Below, in pieces: positions 29,105 through 37,503 of a stretch of 64,000 bases of DNA. How positions within the stretch are numbered: position 1 is the first letter of the stretch; every line of letters starts with the position of its first letter. The notes beneath the pieces are model-generated. The model was not told the DNA's origin. It searched no databases and saw nothing but the letters and a program-made list of their open reading frames with translations. Origin of the DNA: an uncultured Corynebacterium sp. (GTDB taxonomy: Bacteria > Actinomycetota > Actinomycetes > Mycobacteriales > Mycobacteriaceae). Made by a program: the position numbers and the translations under genes. Location of the stretch: assembly GCF_946221105.1 (NCBI RefSeq), contig NZ_CAMICL010000005.1, positions 16,449-80,448 of the forward strand, written 5' to 3'.

Positions 29105-29806
29105 TTATCCTCCCTCGTATTTCTGAATCACCCACAGCTCGGTGTCAGTGTCCTGGTCCACCTCGCCGCGCCTGCGCACCAGATCCACAAACAGGCGGCG
29201 AACGCCCGGGTCCGGCAACGCGTGGACGAGCCGTTCCAGCTGCTGCGTGTCGTGGGCGTGCCGTGGCGCCGGCGGGGCGTGTAGGAACTGCTGCGCCACC
29301 GCGTCGAAGCCCGGCACCGCATCGGCGAGGATCGCCTGCGCGTCGTCGCGGATAACGGCCTCCATCGCCCGCAGCTCCTGGGCGGCGGCGATCGCGGGGC
29401 GTGCGTCGTCGTTAATGCGCAAGCTCACCCCGCCAATCTCCGCGATGAGCAGCCCCACCACCGTCTCGCCGAGCTCGTCGGCCGCCGAAGTCACCCACAC
29501 GTTGTCGAAGATGTTGTGGGCGCACATGGTGATCGCCTGGGCGGTCTCCACGTCGTCCAGCAGCTGCTGTCCTTCGTCCAGCGCGGTGTGCAGAAACATC
29601 TGCCGCGGGCGCGCGTGGTCGGCCAGGATCTCGCAGGCGGTGCGGATGTCAGCCGCTGGGGCGTCGAGAAGCACGAGGTCCACGTGCGCGATCGCGCCGG
29701 GGTCATCGGCGATGTCCAGCGGGCGCACCGTGTGGCCGGCGCGCTCGAAGCGCTCCGCAAGCGGCGAAACGCCGAACACCGCCCCCACCAGCAGGCGAGG
29801 CGGCAT
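29105..29806 (-). CDS. DUF2520-like protein beside panC
   Basis: 233 residues. The layout resembles the Rossmann/DUF2520 protein encoded next to panC in mycobacteria (Rv3603c): a first strand and helix (LLVGAVFGVSPLAERFERAGH), VDLVLLDAPAADI, FLHTALDEG, then a helical C-terminal half with DDARPAIAAAQELRAMEA. The nucleotide-binding GxGxxG is not intact (AVFGVS), so it may no longer bind a dinucleotide. The gene abuts panC, which hints at a link to pantothenate, but no reaction can be assigned. Confidence 0.55.
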   Translation of the reverse strand: MPPRLLVGAVFGVSPLAERFERAGHTVRPLDIADDPGAIAHVDLVLLDAPAADIRTACEILADHARPRQMFLHTALDEGQQLLDDVETAQAITMCAHNIFDNVWVTSAADELGETVVGLLIAEIGGVSLRINDDARPAIAAAQELRAMEAVIRDDAQAILADAVPGFDAVAQQFLHAPPAPRHAHDTQQLERLVHALPDPGVRRLFVDLVRRRGEVDQDTDTELWVIQKYEGG

Positions 29807-30646
29807 CTAGTTCCCCCGGCGCGCGAGCAGCTCGGCGACGGAAACTGCGCCCTCTCCCCGCTCGTCCGCGCGGCGGCGGCCAGAACGACGCTCACGCTGC
29901 GGCTCGGGCTCTGGATCTGGAGTCGGTTCCGGCGCAGGTTCCGGCATCGGCTCTGGGGTTTGCTCCGCCTTCGCTTTTTCTGCTTCCCGCTCGCTGATCA
30001 GGTCCGACAGCGGGTTGCGCGCCGGGCGGGCGGACGGCTGTGTGCCGATGCGGCCCGCGATCGCGTCGGAGCTCGGCGCGCCGGTCGGGCGGGCGGGGCG
30101 CACGCGGCTGATCACGACAGTGTCGTCCGTGGACGGGCTGTGCGCCGGCTGCGGCTTCGGCTCCGGGGCGGGTTCCGGAGTTGGCTCTGGTTCCGGTTCC
30201 GGCTCTGGCTCTGGCTTCGACTCCAGCTCGCTGATGCGGCGGGCACGGGCCTGCACGGCGGCGGGCTCGTACTCGAAGACGCGGCCGTTGAGCTCCTCCA
30301 ACTGGGCGCGCAGCGCCTGGATCTGCTCCTGCAGCTCGCGCAGCGTCTCCACGTCCACGGAGGATCCTGCCGGGCGGGCCTCCAGCTCTTCGCGGTGACG
30401 CTGCTCCTGCTCCTGAATGCGCTGCTCAGCGGCCGCGGCCTCGGAGGTGGCGGTGTCGCGGTCCCGGCGCACCTTGGAGTTGATCAGGATCCCGGCTGCA
30501 CCAGCCCACAGCGCGAAGATCAGCGCGATCTTCAGCGCGTTGGCGGAGTTGGTGAACAGCATGACCACGGTGCCGATGACAGCGACCACAAAAGGCACGA
30601 TGACCCACAGGCTCGCGCGGTCTGGGGACGCATTCTGGGCACTCAT
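29807..30646 (-). CDS. DUF6779-like membrane protein with coiled coil and Pro-Glu repeat
   Basis: 279 residues. Two membrane spans near the N-terminus (WVIVPFVVAVIGTVVMLF; ALKIALIFALWAGAAGILI) are followed by a coiled coil of about 90 residues rich in Glu, Gln and Arg, then a PEPEPEP tract and a charged tail. The same kind of protein sits here in mycobacteria (Rv3604c). The ATG at 30646 is chosen because a TAGAGT -10 (30659-30654) ends 7 nt before it. Its role is unknown. Confidence 0.7.
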   Translation of the reverse strand: MSAQNASPDRASLWVIVPFVVAVIGTVVMLFTNSANALKIALIFALWAGAAGILINSKVRRDRDTATSEAAAAEQRIQEQEQRHREELEARPAGSSVDVETLRELQEQIQALRAQLEELNGRVFEYEPAAVQARARRISELESKPEPEPEPEPEPTPEPAPEPKPQPAHSPSTDDTVVISRVRPARPTGAPSSDAIAGRIGTQPSARPARNPLSDLISEREAEKAKAEQTPEPMPEPAPEPTPDPEPEPQRERRSGRRRADERGEGAVSVAELLARRGN

Positions 30647-30656
30647 GCCCAACACT

Positions 30657-31124
30657 CTAGCTAACGCCTTGGCCCTCGTTGGGCGGCGACACCTCGCAGT
30701 TTTTCTCCAGCCAAGTTCCGGCCGCGCACAGCGCGATTCCGCCGAGGGTGCCGGCGACCAGCGGCGGGACGTCGCCAGGCGCTGCCTCGAGCACGCCGAG
30801 TTTGGTCACCACGAAGCTCAGCGTGCCGCCGTAGAGGCCGCCGAACACCGCGCCGGCCCAGGCGCTGGCTTTGCCAAAGACCATGAAGTTCGCCGCTTGC
30901 ATGGGGTTGAGCTGGCTGCGGTCCAGCCCGACCTTGCCCTCCTTGCGGCGCTTGCGCACCACGAGCGCGAGCCACGCGGCGATCACCGCCATCACCCACA
31001 ACGACAGCGGCACCACCATGCTGAGCGATTCCAGCAGGTTGTAGAACCTTCGCACCAGAATCACCGCCGCAGCCGCGCAGAAACCGGCGACGGCGATCAA
31101 CCCCTCGTACGGCGTGCGCTTCAT
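30657..31124 (-). CDS. DUF3180 membrane protein
   Basis: 155 residues with about four membrane spans (LIAVAGFCAAAAVILV; MVVPLSLWVMAVIAAWLALVV; the WAGAVFGGLYGGTLSFVV and VAGTLGGIALCAAGTW segments) and the family motif LNPMQAANFMVFGKASAWAGA. DUF3180 genes follow folK in actinobacteria. The ATG overlaps the folK stop (ATGA). Function unknown. Confidence 0.85.
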   Translation of the reverse strand: MKRTPYEGLIAVAGFCAAAAVILVRRFYNLLESLSMVVPLSLWVMAVIAAWLALVVRKRRKEGKVGLDRSQLNPMQAANFMVFGKASAWAGAVFGGLYGGTLSFVVTKLGVLEAAPGDVPPLVAGTLGGIALCAAGTWLEKNCEVSPPNEGQGVS

Positions 31125-31579
31125 AGCTTGCGCACCCCCTGATCCTCGAGGTTGTCCAGCAGCTCGCTTATGGACGCTCCGTTGAGCTCCGCGTCTGGAT
31201 CCACCTCGAACCAGGGCTCGAGCACGAACTGGCGCAGGTGCGCGCGCGGGTGCGGGACGGTCAGCTCCGGGTCGTCCGAGGTGTAGCCCTCGATCCAGAT
31301 GATGTCCACGTCCAACGTGCGCGGCCCCCACCGCTCCTCGCGGACGCGGTGCGCACGCTGCTCCAGCTCCTGGCAGCGGGCCAGTAATTGCTGCGGGGTG
31401 TCGTCCACGTCCACCAAGAGGGACTGGTTGAGAAAATCCGGCTGGTTGGTGTTTCCCCACGGCGCTGTGGCGTAGATGGAGCTCGCGGCGAGGGTGTCGC
31501 GGGCGAACTCGTCGGCCACCGTTTGCAGGTGGGCGCGCGCGTCGCCCATGTTGGACCCGGAGGACAGCACGGCACGCAT
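31121..31579 (-). CDS. folK: Dihydropterin pyrophosphokinase (HPPK)
   Basis: Transfers pyrophosphate from ATP to hydroxymethyl-dihydropterin in folate synthesis. Seen: SSGSNMGDARAHL, YATAPWGNTNQPDFLNQSLLV, and the catalytic EERWGPRTLDVDIIWI with the metal Asp pair, followed by PHPRAHLRQFVLEP. 152 residues, normal length. Confidence 0.94.
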   Translation of the reverse strand: MRAVLSSGSNMGDARAHLQTVADEFARDTLAASSIYATAPWGNTNQPDFLNQSLLVDVDDTPQQLLARCQELEQRAHRVREERWGPRTLDVDIIWIEGYTSDDPELTVPHPRAHLRQFVLEPWFEVDPDAELNGASISELLDNLEDQGVRKL

Positions 31580-31582
31580 GCG

Positions 31583-31954
31583 CTACATCCGCTTCCGGGA
31601 GCGGCGGGCCACCACTGCCACGTCGTCGAACACGGCCGGGATCGGCGCATGCGGTTTGTGCAGGGTGACCTCCACGGCGTGCAGCGCGTCGTAGCTGCGC
31701 ATGGCGGTTTCGGCGATCTCCACCACCACCGTCTCAATCAGCTGGCGCGGGGTGCCGGTGGCGATTTTTAAAGCCGCGTCCGCCAGCTCGGCGTAGTTGA
31801 CGGTCTGCGTCAGGTCGTCGTCGCGCGCCGCGCCTGTGAAATCCAGCCAGCAGGTGATGTCGAGCGAAAACGCCTGCCCGAACTCGGTTTCGTGCTCGAG
31901 CACGCCGTGGTTGGCGTGGAACTGCAGGCCTTTGAGTTCGATCCGGTCAGCCAT
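31583..31954 (-). CDS. folB: Dihydroneopterin aldolase
   Basis: Cleaves dihydroneopterin to the 6-hydroxymethyl form in folate synthesis. Seen: LKGLQFHANHGVLEHE with the active-site region, VNYAELAD, and the C-terminal LIETVVVEIAETAM and VEVTLHKPHAPIP. 123 residues from the ATG at 31954, which overlaps the end of folP by 8 nt. Confidence 0.93.
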   Translation of the reverse strand: MADRIELKGLQFHANHGVLEHETEFGQAFSLDITCWLDFTGAARDDDLTQTVNYAELADAALKIATGTPRQLIETVVVEIAETAMRSYDALHAVEVTLHKPHAPIPAVFDDVAVVARRSRKRM

Positions 31955-32789
31955 TTTTCCACCTTTCCGCCACGTCCACCGCGTCGCGCGAGACCGCCAC
32001 CTCGTGTACCCGCACGCACCAGGCCCCAGCCTGTGCTGCGAGGGCGGTGACTGCTGCGGTGGCGGGGTCGGCGTCGATAGGCGAATGCTCCAGGCCGCGC
32101 TGTTGGCGGATTTCCATGAGGAAGCGCTTGCGCGAGGCACCGACGAGGATGGGGAACCCGCTGGCGATGAACTCCGGCAGCGAGTTGAGCAGCGCCCAGT
32201 TGTCCGCGGCCGTCTTGGCAAATCCGAGGCCCGGGTCCAGGGTGATCTGGCTTTCGTCCACACCGGCAGCCGTCGCCTTGTCGACGAGCTCCGCCAACAC
32301 CTCGTGCACATCCCCCACCACGTCGCCGCCGTGATCCGCCGCGCCGGAGGCGTTGACGAAGGCGTCCGCGCGCCAGTGCATCAGGCACACCGGCAGCTTG
32401 GTCTCCGCCATCACGCGGTACATGTCGGCATCCGCGAGGCCGCCGGAGACATCGTTGATCAGGTCCACGCCCTCCTCGGCCGCGGCCAGCGCGGTCGCGG
32501 CGCGCATGGTGTCCACGGAGGTGCGGATCCCGTCCGCGTGCAGCGCGCGGATCACGGGCCGGATTCGCTCGGCCTCCACCTCGGCGGGGACGCGGGTGGC
32601 GCCGGGACGTGTGGATTCCGCGCCGACGTCGATGATGTCCGCGCCCAGGCGCACCAGCTCGTGGGCGTGCGCAATGGCGTCGTCGGTGGCGAGCCACTTG
32701 CCGCCGTCGGAGAACGAATCCTCCGTGACGTTGACAATGCCCATCACGCTCGTGCGCCCCGGCACGGTCAGATCGGCAACGGTAGTCAT
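31947..32789 (-). CDS. folP: Dihydropteroate synthase
   Basis: Joins p-aminobenzoate to the pterin; the target of sulfonamides. Seen: MGIVNVTEDSFSDGGKW, IDVGAESTRPGATRVP, LINDVSGG, LMHWRA, LDPGLGFAKT and LVGASRKRF, all family motifs in order. 280 residues, TIM-barrel length. Confidence 0.95.
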   Translation of the reverse strand: MTTVADLTVPGRTSVMGIVNVTEDSFSDGGKWLATDDAIAHAHELVRLGADIIDVGAESTRPGATRVPAEVEAERIRPVIRALHADGIRTSVDTMRAATALAAAEEGVDLINDVSGGLADADMYRVMAETKLPVCLMHWRADAFVNASGAADHGGDVVGDVHEVLAELVDKATAAGVDESQITLDPGLGFAKTAADNWALLNSLPEFIASGFPILVGASRKRFLMEIRQQRGLEHSPIDADPATAAVTALAAQAGAWCVRVHEVAVSRDAVDVAERWKNG

Positions 32790-32792
32790 GTT

Positions 32793-33368
32793 CTATCCCC
32801 TAATCAGGCTCAGCACTTCCGCGCGCGAAGCCGCGTTGTTCTGGAAGCCGCCGCGCACCGCGGAGGTGGTGGTGGTCGCGCCCGGCTTGCGGATCCCGCG
32901 CATGGCCATGCACAGGTGCTCGCACTCGATGACCACGATAACCGCAGAAGCATTGAGCTTATCGACGATCGCGTCCGCAATCTGCGCCGTCAACCGCTCC
33001 TGCACCTGCGGGCGCTTCGCGTACATGTCCGCCACCCGCGCCAGCTTGGACAGGCCGGTGACCTTGCCCTCCGGGCCCGGGATGTAGCCGATGTGCGCTT
33101 CGCCGTAAAACGGCACCAGGTGGTGTTCGCACGTGGAGTAGATCGGGATGTCGCGCACCAGCACCAGCTCGCGGTGGTTCTCGGAGAACGACTTCTCCAG
33201 GTGCACCTTCGGGTCCTCGTGCAGGCCCGCGAAGACCTCCTCGTAGGCGCGCGCGACGCGGGCCGGGGTTTCCACCAGGCCCTCGCGGTCCGGGTCCTCG
33301 CCGACCGCGATGAGCAGCTCGCGCACGGCGGCCTCTGCGCGCTCGCGGTCGAAGTTCGCGTTAGTCAT
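32793..33368 (-). CDS. folE: GTP cyclohydrolase I
   Basis: First step of folate synthesis, from GTP to dihydroneopterin triphosphate. Seen: YSTCEHHLVPFYGEAHIGYIP with the zinc Cys and His pair, LSKLARVADMYAKRPQVQERLTAQIA, and ECEHLCMAMRGI with the second zinc Cys. 191 residues from the ATG at 33368, which overlaps the ftsH stop region by 8 nt. Confidence 0.95.
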   Translation of the reverse strand: MTNANFDRERAEAAVRELLIAVGEDPDREGLVETPARVARAYEEVFAGLHEDPKVHLEKSFSENHRELVLVRDIPIYSTCEHHLVPFYGEAHIGYIPGPEGKVTGLSKLARVADMYAKRPQVQERLTAQIADAIVDKLNASAVIVVIECEHLCMAMRGIRKPGATTTTSAVRGGFQNNAASRAEVLSLIRG

Positions 33369-35673
33369 CGTCCCTCCTGTGCTTCGGCGCGCGCTCCTCG
33401 CGCGGCAGCTGGGTGGTCTCCGCATCCGGCGTCGTCTCCGGCTCCGGGCCGCGGGAGGCGTGGTTCGGCCGCTCGTTCTCCGGCAGGCGGAAGCCGATCT
33501 GCTCTGTGTTTTCCGCCGGGTAGTTGCGGGTGCCCGGGTGCTGTTCCTTCGGCGCTCCCTTGTACGTCCAGCCCTCCGGCGGCTTCGGGCCGCCGTACTG
33601 CGGCTCGTTGTGCTTCGGCTGCTGCCAGCGGGTGGAGCCCTTCTTCGGCGCCGGGTTCTGCTCCGCCTCGCGTTCCTTGCGGCGGCGCTCGCGGGTGGCC
33701 TTGGACGCCTCCAGGATGGAGAAGCGCTTCGGCGGCTCCTCGCCGCGCTCCTTGGCAATCTCCACCGGGGTTTTCACCGGCTCGCGGTCAGCCTGGCGCC
33801 CGAAACGCGCGTCGTGTGCCGGCAGAGCGGGGCGGACCGGCTCGACAGTGTCGAAGATGGCCTCCAGGTCGCCGCGGCGCAGCGTCTCCTTCTCTAGGAG
33901 CTTCGAGGCCAGTGTGTCCAGCTCGTCGCGGTAGCGCTCGAGGGTGGCGTAGGCGACCTTGTGCGCTTCGTCGAGAAGCATCTGCATCTCCTCGTCGATC
34001 TTCGCGGCAACCGCCGGCGAGTACTCCAGCGAGCCGCCGGAGCCGCGGCCGGAGAAGGGATCGCCTTGCTCCTGGCCGTACTTCACCGGGCCGAGTGCGG
34101 AGGTCATGCCGTACTCGGTGACCATCGCACGGGCGATCTTGGTGGCCTGCTCGATGTCGTTCGACGCGCCCGTGGTCGGCGCGCCGAAGACCAGCTCCTC
34201 GGCGGAGCGGCCGCCCATGGCGAAGACCATGCGGGCGAACAGTTCGTCGCGGGTGTACATGCCCTTGTCGTCCTCGTCGGCAGTCATGGCGAAGCCGCCG
34301 GTGCGGCCACGGGCGAGGATGGTCACCTTGTACACGCGCTCAATATCTTTCAGCGCCCAGGCGGCCAGGGTGTGGCCGCCCTCGTGGTAGGCGGTGACCT
34401 TCTTCTCGTGCTCGGAAATGACCTTGCTGGAGCGGCGCGGGCCGCCGATGACGCGGTCCGTGGCCTCCTCCAGCGCGTCCGCGGTAATCACGTTGCCGCC
34501 GATGCGGGCGGTCAGCAGCGCGGCCTCGTTGAGAACGTTGGCCAAATCCGCGCCGGACATACCGGCGGTGCGCTTGGCCAAAGCATCGAGCGAGACGTCG
34601 TCTGCAAGCGGCTTGTTCTTGGCGTGCACCTTGAGAATCTGCGCGCGGCCGGCCAGGTCCGGGTTGGTCACCGGGATCTGGCGGTCGAAGCGGCCGGGGC
34701 GCAGCAGCGCCGGATCCAGGATGTCCGGGCGGTTCGTCGCCGCGATGAGGATGACACCTTCGCGGCCGGAGAAACCGTCCATCTCCACCAGCAGCTGGTT
34801 CAGGGTCTGCTCGCGCTCGTCGTGGCCGCCGCCCATGCCGGAGCCGCGCTGGCGGCCCACCGCATCGATCTCGTCGACGAAGATGATGCACGGGCTGTTC
34901 TCGCGCGCCTGCTTGAACAGGTCGCGTACGCGGGAGGCGCCCACGCCGACGAACATTTCCACGAAGTCGGAGCCGGAGATGGTGTAGAACGGCACACCCG
35001 CCTCGCCGGCCACGGCGCGGGCGAGCAGCGTCTTACCGGTGCCGGGCGGGCCGTAGAGCAGCACGCCGCGCGGGATCTTCGCGCCGAGTTCCTCGTACAC
35101 GGTCGGGTCGGTGAGAAAGTCCACCACCTCGTGCAGCTCGTCCACCGCCTCGTCGGCGCCGGCGACGTCCGCGAACGTGTTGGTCGGGTTGTCCTTGGTC
35201 AGCTGCTTCGCCTTCGAGCCGCCGATGCCGAACGGCCCGCCGCCGCCCGCCTGCATGCGGTACATGAAGTAGAAGATCAGGCCGAACACCAAGATCATCG
35301 GCAGCATGAAGCCGAGCATGGACATCAGGAAGGATTCCTGCGTCACGTTCGTCTCGTACTTGTCCGCGCCGGATTCGCGCACCGCGCCGAAGATCTCCGG
35401 GGTGGTGCGTGCCGGGTACTGCGAGGAGATCGCTTCGACGCCCTCGCGCTCGTCCACGGTGATCGGCTCGCGCAGGTCGATGCGAACGCGCTGCTCGCGG
35501 TCGTCGATCTGCACTTCTTCCGCGTTGTGGTTCTGCAGCTGCTCAAGTGCCACAGAGGTGTCCACACGCTGGTAGGCGCGGGAATCGTCCCCGATCAGCG
35601 TGAGCAGATAGAGGACGATCAGCGCGATGGCGCCAATGATGCCCCACCGCAAAACCTTTTTATTTTTGCTCAT
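33361..35673 (-). CDS. ftsH: Membrane ATP-dependent zinc metalloprotease FtsH
   Basis: Membrane-bound AAA+ protease for quality control. Two membrane spans (about residues 8-22 and 115-135) flank an outer domain. Then the AAA+ module with Walker A GPPGTGKTLL, Walker B FVDEIDAVGR, and the zinc site YHEGGHTLAAW (HEGGH in place of the more common HEAGH). The C-terminal ~150 residues are charged and probably disordered. 770 residues. Position upstream of folE is conserved in actinobacteria. Confidence 0.95.
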   Translation of the reverse strand: MSKNKKVLRWGIIGAIALIVLYLLTLIGDDSRAYQRVDTSVALEQLQNHNAEEVQIDDREQRVRIDLREPITVDEREGVEAISSQYPARTTPEIFGAVRESGADKYETNVTQESFLMSMLGFMLPMILVFGLIFYFMYRMQAGGGGPFGIGGSKAKQLTKDNPTNTFADVAGADEAVDELHEVVDFLTDPTVYEELGAKIPRGVLLYGPPGTGKTLLARAVAGEAGVPFYTISGSDFVEMFVGVGASRVRDLFKQARENSPCIIFVDEIDAVGRQRGSGMGGGHDEREQTLNQLLVEMDGFSGREGVILIAATNRPDILDPALLRPGRFDRQIPVTNPDLAGRAQILKVHAKNKPLADDVSLDALAKRTAGMSGADLANVLNEAALLTARIGGNVITADALEEATDRVIGGPRRSSKVISEHEKKVTAYHEGGHTLAAWALKDIERVYKVTILARGRTGGFAMTADEDDKGMYTRDELFARMVFAMGGRSAEELVFGAPTTGASNDIEQATKIARAMVTEYGMTSALGPVKYGQEQGDPFSGRGSGGSLEYSPAVAAKIDEEMQMLLDEAHKVAYATLERYRDELDTLASKLLEKETLRRGDLEAIFDTVEPVRPALPAHDARFGRQADREPVKTPVEIAKERGEEPPKRFSILEASKATRERRRKEREAEQNPAPKKGSTRWQQPKHNEPQYGGPKPPEGWTYKGAPKEQHPGTRNYPAENTEQIGFRLPENERPNHASRGPEPETTPDAETTQLPREERAPKHRRDDD

Positions 35674-35684
35674 AAACCTTTGTT

Positions 35685-36284
35685 CTAGTCAGCGTCTGAG
35701 TACACGCGCGGGTGCAGCGTGCCCACATACGGCAGGTCCCTGTAACGCTCGGCGTAATCCAGGCCGTAGCCGATGACAAACTCGTTGGGAATGTCGAAAC
35801 CGATGTCCAGCAGATCAATCTTGGCCGTCTGCACCTCCGGCTTGCGCAGAAGAGTAACGACTTCGAGGCTCTTCGGGTTCCGGTTGCGCAGATTGCGCAG
35901 CAGCCAGGACAGGGTCAGGCCAGAGTCGATGATGTCTTCCACCACGAGCACGTCGCGGCCAGCGATCTCCTTGTCCAGGTCCTTCAAGATGCGCACCACG
36001 CCGGAGCTGGTGGTGGAGTTGCCGTAGGAAGACACGGCCATGAACTCCATCTCCGCCGGGATGGTCAGCTTGCGCGCGAAGTCGGTGAGGAAGAACACCG
36101 CGCCCTTGAGCACGCAGACCAAGATGAGGTCTTCTTCCGAGTCGCGGTACTTCTCCGAGACCATGTCCGCCAGCTCCTGGATGCGCTCCTGGAGCACATC
36201 TTCCGGGATGAGAATCGCCTCGACGTCATCGCCGTAGCGGTTCGCTGGGACGTTGAAGTCCTTTTTGTCGTGCAACTCGGTCAT
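35685..36284 (-). CDS. hpt: Hypoxanthine phosphoribosyltransferase
   Basis: Purine salvage enzyme making IMP or GMP. Seen: LVCVLKGAVFFLTDFAR, the PRPP-binding loop VLVVEDIIDSGLTLSWLL, and FVIGYGLDYAERYRDLPYVG. 199 residues. It precedes ftsH, as in many Gram-positives where tilS-hpt-ftsH are linked. Confidence 0.94.
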   Translation of the reverse strand: MTELHDKKDFNVPANRYGDDVEAILIPEDVLQERIQELADMVSEKYRDSEEDLILVCVLKGAVFFLTDFARKLTIPAEMEFMAVSSYGNSTTSSGVVRILKDLDKEIAGRDVLVVEDIIDSGLTLSWLLRNLRNRNPKSLEVVTLLRKPEVQTAKIDLLDIGFDIPNEFVIGYGLDYAERYRDLPYVGTLHPRVYSDAD

Positions 36285-36415
36285 GGGCTGGCCCTTCCCT
36301 CTCGCGGTTTTAGCGCTTCAGTTTGCGTTTACGTGCGCGTAACTTCCACATCTTGCCACCTGCCAGGCGGTAGGTACAACCATCTGCGGGGTTCGGGTCG
36401 GCCGCGACGTTCTAA

Positions 36416-36574
36416 TCAGTTCAGCTCGGCCTCGTCGCGGCTTAGCACCGCGTCATCGGAGAGCCCGTCGCAGTCTTCAAGGATGCCACCCTCAATGCCA
36501 TGCGCGGCTTGAAATTCCCGCAGGCGACGCACCACATGGCCATTCTGAAAATCCCGCGTTGTTTCCTCGTCCAT
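36416..36574 (-). CDS. 52-residue acidic protein between tilS and hpt, unknown function
   Basis: A small open frame with a strong GGGAGG ribosome-binding site 5 nt before the ATG, on the same strand as its neighbours. The product (MDEETTRDFQNGHVV, then RRLREFQAAHGIE, ending in an acidic tail) has no membrane span or known domain. The site and its isolated position argue that it is translated; nothing indicates what it does. Confidence 0.5.
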   Translation of the reverse strand: MDEETTRDFQNGHVVRRLREFQAAHGIEGGILEDCDGLSDDAVLSRDEAELN

Positions 36575-36615
36575 CAGCACCTCCCGTTTACATGCAGACC
36601 ATATACACAGCGGGT

Positions 36616-37503
36616 TTAATCCACAATGGTCAACTTTCCCTGCCGACGCACCACCGCGCGCCCGCCCGCGACAGCCACGGGCCCCTGCCCATGCCAATCG
36701 ACGACCAAGGCTTCCACCGCGTCAAGCTGGTCCCCTTGCACCGGAACCCCCTGCTCTAAAAGCCATGCAGCTAATCGACGCCTCCGGATCGGCCCCGCAT
36801 TTTCCGCCAACTCCGCACAGGAGGTGGTCGGCGTGAGGTCCGTCAGCGACGCGATCAGGGCCTGGTCCGCCGCGATCCGGTCCGCGGTGGCCGCGAGCGC
36901 GGGCACAGCGTCGCCGCCGAGGAGCTGGCTGAGCAGGGGCAGTACCTGGTTGCGCATCGCCACGCGGCGGAAGGCCGGGTCGGCGTTCATCGGGTCGTGC
37001 CACGGATCGAGGCGGAGCTCCTCGCAGGCACCGACGGTGTCCGCGCGGCGGATACCCAGAAACGGCCGAACGATGCGCCCGGTGCGCAGCGCCATCCCGG
37101 ACGGGTTGCCGCGCAGCGCGCCAAGCAGGAGCGTTTCCGCCTGGTCGTCGGCAGTGTGACCGACCCAGACGTCACTCCCGTACGCCAGCAGCGCCTCGTA
37201 CCTGGCGCTTCGCGCGGCCGCTTCCAAGTTGCCCTCGCCAACCTCGACGCGGACGACTTCGGCTTGGAGGCCAAAACCCCGAGCAACGTCTGCCGCCCGC
37301 TCGGCCACCGCATCGGACCCGTCCTGGAGCCCGTGGTCCACCACCACGCAGCGCACGTCCTTCTTCTCTGCCGCTGCCGCGGCGGCCAAGGCCAGCGAGT
37401 CGGGCCCGCCGGACAGGCCGATGATGGCGGGGCCGTTGAAGGGGCGGAGTGCTCGTCGGCAGGCGAGGAAGTGCGGCGAGCGGCGCGGCCAGAACGGCTC
37501 CAT
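36616..37503 (-). CDS. tilS: tRNA(Ile)-lysidine synthetase
   Basis: Modifies the wobble C of tRNA-Ile(CAU) to lysidine so it reads AUA. Seen: the PP-loop GLSGGPDSLALAAAA, VVDHGLQDGS, VGHTADDQAETLLLGALRG, and DPMNADPAFRRVAMRNQVLP. 295 residues, the short actinobacterial form. Its ATG overlaps the dacB stop by one base. Confidence 0.92.
   Translation of the reverse strand: MEPFWPRRSPHFLACRRALRPFNGPAIIGLSGGPDSLALAAAAAAEKKDVRCVVVDHGLQDGSDAVAERAADVARGFGLQAEVVRVEVGEGNLEAAARSARYEALLAYGSDVWVGHTADDQAETLLLGALRGNPSGMALRTGRIVRPFLGIRRADTVGACEELRLDPWHDPMNADPAFRRVAMRNQVLPLLSQLLGGDAVPALAATADRIAADQALIASLTDLTPTTSCAELAENAGPIRRRRLAAWLLEQGVPVQGDQLDAVEALVVDWHGQGPVAVAGGRAVVRRQGKLTIVD

Noticed and set aside
36300..36415. 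Possible short Lys/Arg-rich peptide just upstream of hpt (ending MWKLRARKRKLKR)
   Set aside because: The only in-frame ATG leaves 13 codons and has no Shine-Dalgarno site; could be a leader peptide, but there is no support.
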